From positions 1 to 30,192 of the IMG/VR virus record IMGVR_UViG_3300015262_000026: a stretch of 30,192 nucleotides of DNA, one strand, 5' to 3'. Of the stretch, positions 1-7,973 are shown one piece after another (position 1 is the first letter of the stretch; each line of letters begins with the position of its first letter). The notes under the pieces were generated by a model. That model was not told where the DNA came from. It searched no databases and saw nothing but the letters and a program-made list of their open reading frames with translations. The position numbers and the translations under genes are program-made. Source of the stretch: a virus.

Positions 1-735
1 AACGGCCTCTGCCCCGGCCTGCTCCTGCCCGCCGACGGCAACAACGACCTCGTACTCGTCCGCAACGTCACCTGCCACGGCGGCTACACCTACGCCCTCT
101 TCGCCACCGAACACTTCGACGGCCTCGGCATCCGCATCCTGTACTGCTGGGCCGCGTTCTGCCCCGTCGGCACCTACTACGGCTCCGTCGGCTCCACCCA
201 CGCCATCGTCGCGACCCTGCTGTCCATCGAATCGTGCTCCTACCTCGTGTACATCATCGGCGGCGGATCCGGCGGCATCGGCCCCTTCCTCCACCTCCGC
301 ATCGACACCGAAACCGGCCTGCCCCGCTTCGGCGACAACAACTCCGGCTTCGCGAGCTCCACAGCCCGGGGCGACATCGTCCTCACCGGCCTCTACACCG
401 CCAGCTCACTCCTGCTCGACAACCCCATCGCCTACGACCTCATCGACGGCCAGCGCTCCTACCCGAGCATCGCCGTCACCAACAACTACACGGTGTCCAC
501 GTTCGACGAGGTCGTCACCGTCGACGCATCCGCCGCCGGACGCACAATCACCCTGCCGACCGCCGTCGGCCGCAACCGGCGCATCGTCGTCACCAAAACA
601 GACTCCAGCGGCAACACGGTCACCGTCGCCACCACCGGCGGACAGACCATCAACGGCGCCGCCACCAAGAGCCTGGCCTCCCAGTGGGCCACCGCAGAGT
701 TCCTCCCCGCGGCCGGCCAGTGGATCGCCCTATGA
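1..735 (+). CDS. C-terminal part of a phage structural protein (spike/fibre-like), 5' truncated
   Basis: The reading frame is open from base 1 to a TGA at 733-735, giving 244 visible residues and no start, so the gene begins upstream. The first ~130 residues are a run of short alternating hydrophobic/polar strands rich in G, N, T and Y, as in right-handed beta-helix or pectate-lyase-like phage spike proteins. The last ~60 residues (TVSTFDEVVTVDAS, then TITLPTAVG, VTKTDSSGNTVTV and a final W-I-A-L) look like the small beta domain that often closes phage fibre and decoration proteins. That places it on the virion surface, probably binding the host or decorating the particle. Its position just before the terminase genes is unusual for a tail gene but seen in some actinophages. 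Its stop overlaps an unused ATG at 732. The structural assignment is inference from sequence texture, with no catalytic motif seen. Confidence 0.6.
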   Translation, partial: NGLCPGLLLPADGNNDLVLVRNVTCHGGYTYALFATEHFDGLGIRILYCWAAFCPVGTYYGSVGSTHAIVATLLSIESCSYLVYIIGGGSGGIGPFLHLRIDTETGLPRFGDNNSGFASSTARGDIVLTGLYTASSLLLDNPIAYDLIDGQRSYPSIAVTNNYTVSTFDEVVTVDASAAGRTITLPTAVGRNRRIVVTKTDSSGNTVTVATTGGQTINGAATKSLASQWATAEFLPAAGQWIAL

Positions 736-755
736 CCCGGAAGGAGGCCCCCGCC

Positions 756-1232
756 ATGGCCACACCCGTCCCCTCCGGCCCCACCACCGAGCAGCACCCC
801 GCACCCGCCCCGGCCGCACCGGCGCTGGCTATGCCGTCCGGGCCTGTGTGCGCCGCCTGCGGTGATGAGGCTGTCGTGCACTGGCGGCGCCGCCCGACCG
901 ATGCTGAACTCGCCGAGCTCGTCGCGGCCGAGAAGTCCCGCCGCGCCGAGATCCTCCAACTCGCCGACCCGCAGCTCCCGCCGCCCGTCTTCCCGCCCCT
1001 GCCGACCGCGGACGGCATGACCCGCACCGTGTACGCGTGCGGGCCGCACGCCATCACCAGGGACGCCGCCGCCCTCGTCCACCGGAGCAGCTGCACCGCC
1101 CCCAACGAAGCGCATCTTCCCGGCTGCGACTGCACCCCCGAACCCCACCCCCAGGCCGCGCCCGCCCGCGCCGAGGGCCAGGAACCGGCACCCAGCCGGC
1201 TGCCCGCCCACTGGCAGACCGGAGGCGACTGA
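756..1232 (+). CDS. Small Cys/His-rich protein upstream of terminase, unknown function
   Basis: This encodes 158 aa. I chose ATG 756 because a perfect AAGGAGG lies at 741-747, 8 nt upstream; the longer open frame upstream is an arginine-rich shadow of the preceding gene. After a Pro/Ala-rich N-terminus come VCAACGDE, a His in AVVHW, then YACGPHAI, and finally a C/H cluster (SSCTAPNEAHLPGCDC). These paired Cys/His positions suggest one or two small zinc-binding knuckles. The C-terminal ~30 residues are Pro/Ala-rich and probably disordered. The stop shares one base with the small terminase start (TGATG), so the two are translationally coupled. A role in packaging is possible from position only; I do not recognise a named family. 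Confidence 0.75.
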   Translation: MATPVPSGPTTEQHPAPAPAAPALAMPSGPVCAACGDEAVVHWRRRPTDAELAELVAAEKSRRAEILQLADPQLPPPVFPPLPTADGMTRTVYACGPHAITRDAAALVHRSSCTAPNEAHLPGCDCTPEPHPQAAPARAEGQEPAPSRLPAHWQTGGD

Positions 1233-1909
1233 TGCCCCGGAAAGGCACCGGCCACGACCGGGCACTCCCCGAAGGGTTCGCGGAGCTCTGCGGCAACGGC
1301 GTACCCCGCTGCTGGGCCCGCGCCAAAAGCACCGGCGGACAGTGCGTGCAGCCGGCCGCGGCCGGCCAGAACGTGTGCCGCTACCACGGCGCCAACGCCC
1401 CGCGGAGCCTCGCCAAGGGCAAGGAACGCGTCGCCGAAAAGAAGGCGAGGGCACTCGTGGCAACCTACGGCCTCAAGATCGAAACAACGGCCACCGAAGC
1501 CCTCCTCGACGAAGTCCAGTGGACCGCCGGCCACGTCGCATGGCTCCGAGAACGCGTGCAGGAAATCGAGTCTGCCGCCCTCGTCGAAGCAGTCGACGCC
1601 GAGCACCCCCTGGTGTGGGGCGTCACCAAGAAGAAGACCGGCGGCGAAGACTTCGGCACCACCGAAGAAGCCACCCCGAGCATCTGGCTCAAGCTCTACC
1701 AGCAAGAACGAGCCCACCTCGTCAAGGTCTGCTCGGAAGCGATCCGCGCCGGCATCGAAGAACGCCGCGTCCGTCTCGCCGAGTCCCAAGGCGCCCTGGT
1801 CGCTCAGGCCATCAGAGCGATCCTGGCGGACCTCGGACTGAACACGGAGCAGCAGGCCCTGGTGGCTGAGGTCGTGCCGCGGCACCTTCGGGCGCTCGCC
1901 TCGGCCTGA
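1232..1909 (+). CDS. Probable terminase small subunit
   Basis: A 225-aa protein. ATG 1232 has GGAGG at 1221-1225 and overlaps the previous stop by one base. The N-terminus carries a Cys/His cluster typical of many actinophage and Gram-positive phage small terminases (RCWARAKSTGGQCVQPA, then VCRYHGANAPRS, like the common 'C-x-H-G-G-x-x-P' signature). A basic helix (KGKERVAEKKARAL) follows, then a long helical region to about residue 190 and a C-terminal helix ending VVPRHLRALASA. Small terminases form rings that recognise phage DNA and regulate the large subunit. The position directly upstream of the large terminase supports the call. The Zn-knuckle reading is inference. Confidence 0.75.
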   Translation: MPRKGTGHDRALPEGFAELCGNGVPRCWARAKSTGGQCVQPAAAGQNVCRYHGANAPRSLAKGKERVAEKKARALVATYGLKIETTATEALLDEVQWTAGHVAWLRERVQEIESAALVEAVDAEHPLVWGVTKKKTGGEDFGTTEEATPSIWLKLYQQERAHLVKVCSEAIRAGIEERRVRLAESQGALVAQAIRAILADLGLNTEQQALVAEVVPRHLRALASA

Positions 1910-1927
1910 CAGCGGGAGGCGGTGACG

Positions 1928-3402
1928 ATGACCGCCACCCTCGACTGGGCCGAGTTCGCCGCCCGCGAGTTCGAGCCAGCCAGCAACCACCGCCGGTGGG
2001 CCACGCCCGGCGCGCTGGCCAGGCACATGGACCCACGCACCGTGCAAACTGCGGCACTCGATCTCCTCGACCAGAACCTCGTCGACGTCGCCGAAGGCCG
2101 CTGCCGGCGACTCATGTGGTCGATGCCCCCACAAGAGGGAAAAGCGAACGGACCAGCCGCCGCTTCCCACTATGGCTGCTGGTCCAAAACCCGGATCTAC
2201 GGATCGCGATCGTCTCCTACGAGATGGGCGTCGCCCGCCGCTGGGGCCGCGCAATCCGCAATGACATCATCGCCCACCCGGAGCTCGGACTCCGCGTCCG
2301 GGACGACACGGCTGCGGCTCACGAGTGGCAACTCGACGGCCACCTCGGCGGCGTGTACTCGGTCGGTATCGGCGGCGCGCTCACGAGTCGTCCGGTTGAT
2401 GTCCTGTTGATCGATGACCCGCTGAAAGGCCGCAAGGAGGCAGACAGCGAGGCGTACCGGCAAGCGGGCAAGGACTTCTACACGGACACGGCGCGGACCC
2501 GTCTCGGGCCAACCGCCATGCAGATCATCATTCAGACCCGTTGGCACGAGGACGACCTGACTGGCTGGCTGCTGGCAGGGCCGTCTGGTCACGAGTGGCG
2601 GTACATCAACATCCCGGCTCAGGCTGAGAGCGCTGACGACCCGCTGGGGCGTGAACCGGGCCAGTTCCTGGTCTCCGCGCGCGGCCGGTCGGCGGCCGAC
2701 TGGGAGGCAACGAAGCGCGATGTCGGCGCCCGCACGTGGGCGGCCCTCTACCAGGGGCGCCCGGCGCCGGCGGAGGGCAGCCTCTTCAAGCGGTCGCACT
2801 GGCGCTGGTACGCCGCTCCTCGGGCCGTCCGTCGCGACGACGGCACCTGGTGGGTGCACGGCGCGGACGAGATCATTCAGTCCTGGGACATGGCGTTCAA
2901 AGACACCAAAGCATCCGACTTCGTGGTCGGGCAGGTGTGGGCCCGCTACGGCGCCGACGTCTACCTCCTCGACCAGGTCCGCGACCGCCTCGACTTCCCG
3001 GCCACCGCGCAGGCGGTCAAGGCCCTGTCGGCGAAGTGGCCGCAGGCTCACGCCAAGCTGGTCGAGGACAAGGCCAACGGTCCGGCGATCATCGCCCAAC
3101 TGCGGTCAGCGGTACCGGGCATGATCCCGATCACCCCGCAGGACTCGAAGTACGCCCGCGCCTCCTCCGTGGCCCCGTTCGTCGAGTCCGGGAACGTGCA
3201 CCTGCCCGACCCGGCGCTCGCACCGTGGATCGACGACTACGTCCAGGAACACACCGCGTTCCCCAACGCCAGCCACGACGACCAGGTCGACACCACGAGT
3301 CAGGCCCTGCACCGCCTCCTTGCCGGGCAATCAGGGGCCGAGCAGGCGATGGCTTACCTGCGCGCCTACCAGAACGCCGCAACGCCCCGAGCTGCTGGAT
3401 AG
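1928..3402 (+). CDS. Terminase large subunit, read through a -1 frameshift at 2137-2143
   Basis: ATPase/nuclease that pumps DNA into proheads. ATG 1928 has GGGAGG at 1914-1919. The N-terminal 72 codons lie in one frame and residues 73-491 in the -1 frame; joining them at AAA 2141-2143 gives a normal 491-aa terminase. The join is inside Walker A: PPQEGK in the first frame and SERTSR in the second. Walker B is VDVLLIDDP (about 157-165), followed by a TRWHEDDLTGWLL motif. The C-terminal RNase H-like nuclease has QSWDMAFKD, an acidic VEDKANGP segment and NASHDDQVDT. Without the shift, translation stops at 2408-2410 after about 160 aa and the product lacks every catalytic motif. The upstream part of the second frame (from 1996) is arginine-rich and not a real N-terminus. 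Whether the shift is programmed or a one-base deletion cannot be settled from sequence alone. Confidence 0.9.
2137..2185 (+). promoter_or_regulatory. Candidate programmed -1 ribosomal frameshift signal in the large terminase
   Basis: The heptamer GGGAAAA (2137-2143) is phased G-GGA-AAA in the upstream reading frame, the X-XXY-YYZ geometry of -1 slippage; both tRNAs can re-pair as GGG-AAA. After a 6-nt spacer (2144-2149) comes a perfect 8-bp stem, GGACCAGC (2150-2157) with GCTGGTCC (2178-2185), closing a 20-nt loop. The codons CCA, CAA, GGA and AAA just before the slip are unusual in this GC-rich genome, where CAG, GGC and AAG dominate. The alternative is a 5-to-4 loss in an A run, by mutation or sequencing error, which would give the same frame change. 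Confidence 0.6.
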
Positions 3403-3423
3403 CGACCCAGGAAGGGGTGACGC

Positions 3424-6111
3424 GTGGCCCGCTGGTTCCCCTCCCTACGCCGTACGACGACCACCGAGCCAGAGGTGACGAAGAGCGCGGGCGTCCCGGC
3501 CGCGGCCACCTTCACCCCCACCCAAGTCGCCGCGCTCCTGGGATCCGTCTCCGTCAACGGTCAAGTCACCGGCGTGATGAACCCGCTGCCCCGGACCGAC
3601 CCCATGGTCGCGTTCGGGCCCGGCGTCCCCCTCATCCCCGCCCCCCTCGACCCGGTCCGGCAGGACACCGGCCGGCCCGAGCCACGGCTGACCGAGTACC
3701 AGGTCTCCACGAACTTGCCCGGGATCACAGACCGGCTGGTGCCGTGGAAGGTGCTCCGTGACGCTGCAGGCGTCGGCGGGCTGGCCCGGCGCTGCATCGA
3801 GATCCGGAAAAACGAGGTCGCCACCCTCGACTGGACCATCACCATCGAGCAGGGCGCAGCAGAGAAGGCGCAGGCAGAGAACCCGGGTGCGTCCCGCGCC
3901 GAGATCGAGGCCGAACTCGGTCGCCGGCTCGGCCCGGAGATTGCCCGCTGCACCCGCTTCTGGGAGGAGCCGAACCCGCGTGAGGGCGAGAACTTCGCCG
4001 AGTGGATCTCCAAGCTCCTCGAGGAGCACCTCGTCCTCGACGCGTTGGCGATCTACCCGCGGCGGACGTACGGCGACGAACTCTACGCCCTGGAGGTCGT
4101 CGACGGGTCCACCATCAAGGTGCTCCGCGACAACACCGGCGGCCGCCCCCAGCCTCCACAGCCGGCCTACCAGCAGATGCTGTGGGGCTTCCCCCGTGGC
4201 GAGTTCGTCGCCGACACCGACGACCAGGGGCAGGTCCTCAACGGCTACCGCTCGGACCACCTGATCTACAAGCGGCGCAACGTCCGCACCTTCACCCAGT
4301 ACGGGTACAGCGCTGTTGAGCAGGCGCTGGAGGACATCGACGTCTGGCTGCGCCGCCGGAAGTGGATCCGCGACGAGTACACCGAGGGCACCGTGCCCAC
4401 CGGGATGCTCACTAACAACGGCGCCACCGGCTGGACCGCCCAGCAGATCCTCGACTACGAGCGGTCCCTCAACGACACCTTCTCCGGATCGACCGCCGAA
4501 CGGCACCGGCTGCGGATCCTGCCCCCCGGGTTCGAGCTGCATACCAATGACGACGTCGCAGAGAAGTACCGGCCGGACTACGACCTGTACCTCATCAAGC
4601 AGATCGCCTCGCACTTCGACGTCACCATCGCCGAGCTCGGCTTCACCGAGCCCGGCGGCCTCGGCTCGACGGGCTGGCACGAGGGCCAGGCCGACGTCCA
4701 GCACCGCAAGGCCACCCTCCCGACCCTGCGGTGGCTGCAGCAGCTGCTGACGACCATCAGCCGCAAGCACCTCGGCATGCCGCCGGAACTGGAGTTCCGT
4801 TTCCTCGGCTTGGAGGAGGAGGACGAGGCCGCCGCGGACGAGGTTGCCCGCCAGCGCGTCGTCTGGGGCCGGATGACCCTCAACGAGGACCGTGACCGGC
4901 TCGGCCTGCCCCGTTATCCGTTCCCCGAGGCGGACATGCCGATGGTCATGACGACCCGCGGCGTCATCTTCCTCGAGGGCGCGTCCAGCGACGCGTCTCC
5001 TGGCGTACCGCTCGTCCCCGGCGACCACACCGACGAGGACGGCACGGACGACACCACGTCCGAGGACGACGAGCCAGGACACGACGACGGGAAGGAAGGC
5101 GAGGACGGAGGCCGTGGGGACGCCGTCAAGACCGAACTCGCCGCGTTCCGCCGCTGGTCGAAGAAGAACCCAGCCCCACGCCGACCGTTCGAGTTCCAGA
5201 CCGTCACCAAAGCCGACGCACCCGACTTGGCCTTCGACGAGCGAATCGTGTTCGCCAGCCCGGGCGGTGACCCCGGCCCAAAAGGTGAGCCGGTCGCGTG
5301 GCCCGGCTGGGACCGCGACCAGACCACCGCCGCTGCGTGGGAGGCCCGGCTGAAGAGGGCGATGGGCCGAGCCGTGGACTGCGACGCCCTCGCGGAACGC
5401 TGGCTGGCCCAGGAACTCGTCAAGGCCGACGAACCCGACACCGCGACGGCCGAGACGCCCGAGCAGCAGCCCGAGGACAGCAACACAGGCGAGTGGGCGG
5501 CCGCGATCGCCGTCGCGTTCCTCCTCGCCGAGGGCGTCGCCCTCACCGCGCCTCTCGCCGTCGCGCTCGCCGGCATCTGGGCGGAAGGCTGGGCGATCGG
5601 CAACACCGCCGCCCACGCCATCCTCACCGGCAGCCGAGCACGCTACGGGTGGAAGATCGGCGACGAGACCGCGGCCAGACGCACCCTGACCGCGACCATG
5701 GCGGACGCCCTCAAAGCGTTCGTGGACCAGAACCGCACCACCATCCCGGTGATCGCCGACCGGCGTCTGCAGGTCTTCGCCCGCGTGCTGGCCGACGCCA
5801 AGGCTCGCGGCCTGACCGTGAAACAGCTCGCGGACGCACTGAGGGACGCGCTGCAGGACGACGCATGGGCGCGGATGGTGGCCCTCACCGAGCTCACCCG
5901 TGCCAGCGCCGAGGCCGCCCGGGCCGCCTACACCGCCGCGGGAATCACGACCTGGCGGTGGATGACCGAACCGGACGCCTGCCCGGTCTGCGTGGCCAAC
6001 GAGGCGGCCGGACCGCGGTTCATCGGCGAAGCGTGGCCGGACGGCTCGGCCGCCCCGCCGGCCCATCCGCACTGCAGGTGCAGCGTCCTCCCGCTGGACA
6101 GCCCGTCGTAA
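3424..6111 (+). CDS. Portal protein fused to a MuF-like minor head domain
   Basis: 895 aa. GTG 3424 follows GGAAGGGG at 3410-3417. Residues ~90-540 form a portal (HK97/SPP1-type): an N-terminal VPWKVLRDAAGVGGLARRCIEIRKNEVATLDW segment split by a linker, a central region with YPRRTYGDELYALE, and a helix-rich stem with IKQIASHFDVTIAELGF. A very acidic Asp/Glu linker follows (about 540-565). From ~690 to the end is an SPP1 gp7/Mu gpF head-morphogenesis domain: long helices, WRWMTEPDACPVCVAN and the terminal HPHCRCSVLPL, with Cys/His residues that could bind zinc. The portal is the dodecameric DNA entry ring and MuF proteins sit inside the head. In many phages these are two adjacent genes; here there is no internal stop or ribosome binding site, so it is a genuine fusion unless processed. 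Confidence 0.9.
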   Translation: MARWFPSLRRTTTTEPEVTKSAGVPAAATFTPTQVAALLGSVSVNGQVTGVMNPLPRTDPMVAFGPGVPLIPAPLDPVRQDTGRPEPRLTEYQVSTNLPGITDRLVPWKVLRDAAGVGGLARRCIEIRKNEVATLDWTITIEQGAAEKAQAENPGASRAEIEAELGRRLGPEIARCTRFWEEPNPREGENFAEWISKLLEEHLVLDALAIYPRRTYGDELYALEVVDGSTIKVLRDNTGGRPQPPQPAYQQMLWGFPRGEFVADTDDQGQVLNGYRSDHLIYKRRNVRTFTQYGYSAVEQALEDIDVWLRRRKWIRDEYTEGTVPTGMLTNNGATGWTAQQILDYERSLNDTFSGSTAERHRLRILPPGFELHTNDDVAEKYRPDYDLYLIKQIASHFDVTIAELGFTEPGGLGSTGWHEGQADVQHRKATLPTLRWLQQLLTTISRKHLGMPPELEFRFLGLEEEDEAAADEVARQRVVWGRMTLNEDRDRLGLPRYPFPEADMPMVMTTRGVIFLEGASSDASPGVPLVPGDHTDEDGTDDTTSEDDEPGHDDGKEGEDGGRGDAVKTELAAFRRWSKKNPAPRRPFEFQTVTKADAPDLAFDERIVFASPGGDPGPKGEPVAWPGWDRDQTTAAAWEARLKRAMGRAVDCDALAERWLAQELVKADEPDTATAETPEQQPEDSNTGEWAAAIAVAFLLAEGVALTAPLAVALAGIWAEGWAIGNTAAHAILTGSRARYGWKIGDETAARRTLTATMADALKAFVDQNRTTIPVIADRRLQVFARVLADAKARGLTVKQLADALRDALQDDAWARMVALTELTRASAEAARAAYTAAGITTWRWMTEPDACPVCVANEAAGPRFIGEAWPDGSAAPPAHPHCRCSVLPLDSPS

Positions 6112-6146
6112 CCCATTGATCGCGCGCTCACCGGAAGGAGCCGCAC

Positions 6147-7907
6147 ATGACCGATGTCGCCTACGCGTGGGCGCCGATCACCAAGACCGAGGAGCAGGAC
6201 GACGGCACGCTCATGGTCTACGGGCCTGCCGCCTCCAGCGACCTCGACCGCGACCAGCAGCGCCTGAACGCCGACTGGCTGGACCGGGCCATGCCGGAAT
6301 GGGCACAAATCGGAAACATCCGCGAACAGCACGACGCCAAAAGGGCGGTCGGAGTCGGCGTGGGCCTCTCGAAGGCTGACGACGGCCAGCACCACATCGC
6401 CGCACACATCGTCGACGAGTCGGCGGTAAAGAAGATCAAGGCCAAGGTGCTGAAGGGCTTCTCCGTCGGCATCAAGAACCCGAAGGTCGTCCTCGGCAAG
6501 GCGGACGCCCCCGGCGGTGAGGTCGTCGACGGCAGCATCTGCGAAATCAGCGTCGTCGACCGGCCCTGCAACCCCAACACCCTCTTCGAGATCGCCAAGG
6601 CCGACGGCGCCGGCGCACTCGAAGCGGTCGAGGGAGCCGGCGTGGTGGAAAAGACCGACGCCGAGGCATTCGGTATCCCGGACGAGCTGTACGAGCGGCT
6701 TCCGGACGTCGTCCGCACAGCGCTGACGACCCTGGCGGCCGCTGGAGCCGCAGTCTCAACCGACGCCGTGAAGGCGGAGGGCACACCGAACGCGGGGGTC
6801 GTGGTGTCCTCACCGTCACTGCTGCTCAAGCTCGATGGGCTCCCGGTCACAGAGGACATGCTCCGCGGGCTCGTCGACGAGCGCGTCAGCGAGCAGCTCG
6901 GCGCGCTCGACAAGGCGGACCTGTCGGCAGCCGGACGGCGAAAGGCCGCTGCGTCGGGGGCGGCGATGCCGGACGGCTCATACCCGATCAAGACCAAGAG
7001 CGACCTGCGGAAGGCCATCAAGGCCGTCGGCCGGGGTAACGCCGACCACTCGGCGATCAGGAAGCACATCATCAAGCGAGCCAAGGCGCTCGGACTGGAG
7101 AGCATGGTGCCCGAGAACTGGAACGCCGACGGCTCGCTGAAGGACGCGAACAAGTCCGACGCCGACGAGACGATGGTCGCGAAGGCCGAGCAGGTACTGC
7201 GCGACGTGCGGGCGCTCGCCCCGTCGCTGACGAAGGCCGACGACGGCGAATCCGCCAGCGAGGAAGTCGACGAGTCCGAGGACATCGCGAACGCTGAGCA
7301 GGCCATCGCGGTCATCGCGAAGCTGATCATCGCCGAGGCCGAATCGCTGGCCATGGGCAACCTCAACGAGGCCTGCGACATCGACCTCCTGCTGTCCGCC
7401 GTACGCTCCCTCACCTGGTTCAAGCGGCGCGAAGAAGCCGAGCAGGCCGGCGGCAGCGACATGGAACTCGCCGACAAGCCCCCCAAGAAGACTCCCGCCG
7501 CCCCCGCCACCACCGATGGTGACGAGGACGACGAAGAGGAGGACGAGGACGACGACGAGGCGTCGAAGTCCGAGGCCCCCACGCTCACCAAGGCAGACGT
7601 CACCGAGCTGGTGAAGTCCGCTGTCGCAGAGGCCAACAAGGCCGCAGAGGAGCGCACCACGGCGCTCGCGGCTGATCTGGCGAAGGCGCAGCAGACCATC
7701 GACGAGCTGAGGGCTCTGCCGCAGCCGGGCGGACCGGTGCTCACCCGCACCACCATCCAGGAGGCCGAGGCGCGTAAGAGCGACGCGGCCATCCTCAAGG
7801 CGCAGGCCGACGAGTACCTCGCCAAGGCCGACCAGTGCTCGGACCGCTATCTCGCGGACGGCTACCGCGAGAAGGCCCAGGAGCTCCTGGCCAAGGCCGA
7901 CGCCTGA
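6147..7907 (+). CDS. Prohead protease with C-terminal scaffold region
   Basis: 586 aa; ATG 6147 has GGAAGGAG about 8 nt upstream. The N-terminal ~160 residues look like a phage prohead serine protease (S78/XkdF-like): GPAASSDLDRDQQRLNADW, a candidate catalytic His in NIREQHDAK, a candidate Ser in KGFSVGIKNP, and the family-like CEISVVDRPCNPN. The remaining ~420 residues are charged and helical, with a strongly acidic stretch near 450-475 and a coiled-coil-like tail, as expected for an internal scaffold cleaved and expelled during maturation. The tripeptide K-A-D, mostly preceded by Leu/Ile/Val and one residue, occurs eight times and also twice in the portal-MuF protein upstream. A terminator-like hairpin follows the stop. 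Confidence 0.85.
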   Translation: MTDVAYAWAPITKTEEQDDGTLMVYGPAASSDLDRDQQRLNADWLDRAMPEWAQIGNIREQHDAKRAVGVGVGLSKADDGQHHIAAHIVDESAVKKIKAKVLKGFSVGIKNPKVVLGKADAPGGEVVDGSICEISVVDRPCNPNTLFEIAKADGAGALEAVEGAGVVEKTDAEAFGIPDELYERLPDVVRTALTTLAAAGAAVSTDAVKAEGTPNAGVVVSSPSLLLKLDGLPVTEDMLRGLVDERVSEQLGALDKADLSAAGRRKAAASGAAMPDGSYPIKTKSDLRKAIKAVGRGNADHSAIRKHIIKRAKALGLESMVPENWNADGSLKDANKSDADETMVAKAEQVLRDVRALAPSLTKADDGESASEEVDESEDIANAEQAIAVIAKLIIAEAESLAMGNLNEACDIDLLLSAVRSLTWFKRREEAEQAGGSDMELADKPPKKTPAAPATTDGDEDDEEEDEDDDEASKSEAPTLTKADVTELVKSAVAEANKAAEERTTALAADLAKAQQTIDELRALPQPGGPVLTRTTIQEAEARKSDAAILKAQADEYLAKADQCSDRYLADGYREKAQELLAKADA

Positions 7908-7934
7908 CCGCCTCTCCACCCGAACGCTTCCCCT

Positions 7935-7956
7935 GACCCCCGCGTGGGGTCTTTTT
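7935..7956 (+). terminator. Intrinsic terminator between protease and capsid genes
   Basis: GACCCC (7935-7940) pairs with GGGGTC (7946-7951), closing loop CGCGT, followed directly by TTTTT (7952-7956). The stem is short but GC-rich. It lies 17 nt before the capsid GTG and may be a partial terminator or processing site that separates capsid mRNA from upstream mRNA. Confidence 0.7.
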
Positions 7957-7973
7957 CATGAAGGGAGCCCGCT

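Noticed and set aside
1996-2142. Separate terminase gene starting at ATG 1996
   Set aside because: The first ~50 residues are arginine-rich and lack a ribosome binding site; the true N-terminus is in the other frame with a good ribosome binding site at 1914-1919.
3445-6072. 875-aa reverse-strand open frame
   Set aside because: It is the mirror of the portal-MuF gene caused by high GC third positions; no ribosome binding site and no motif.
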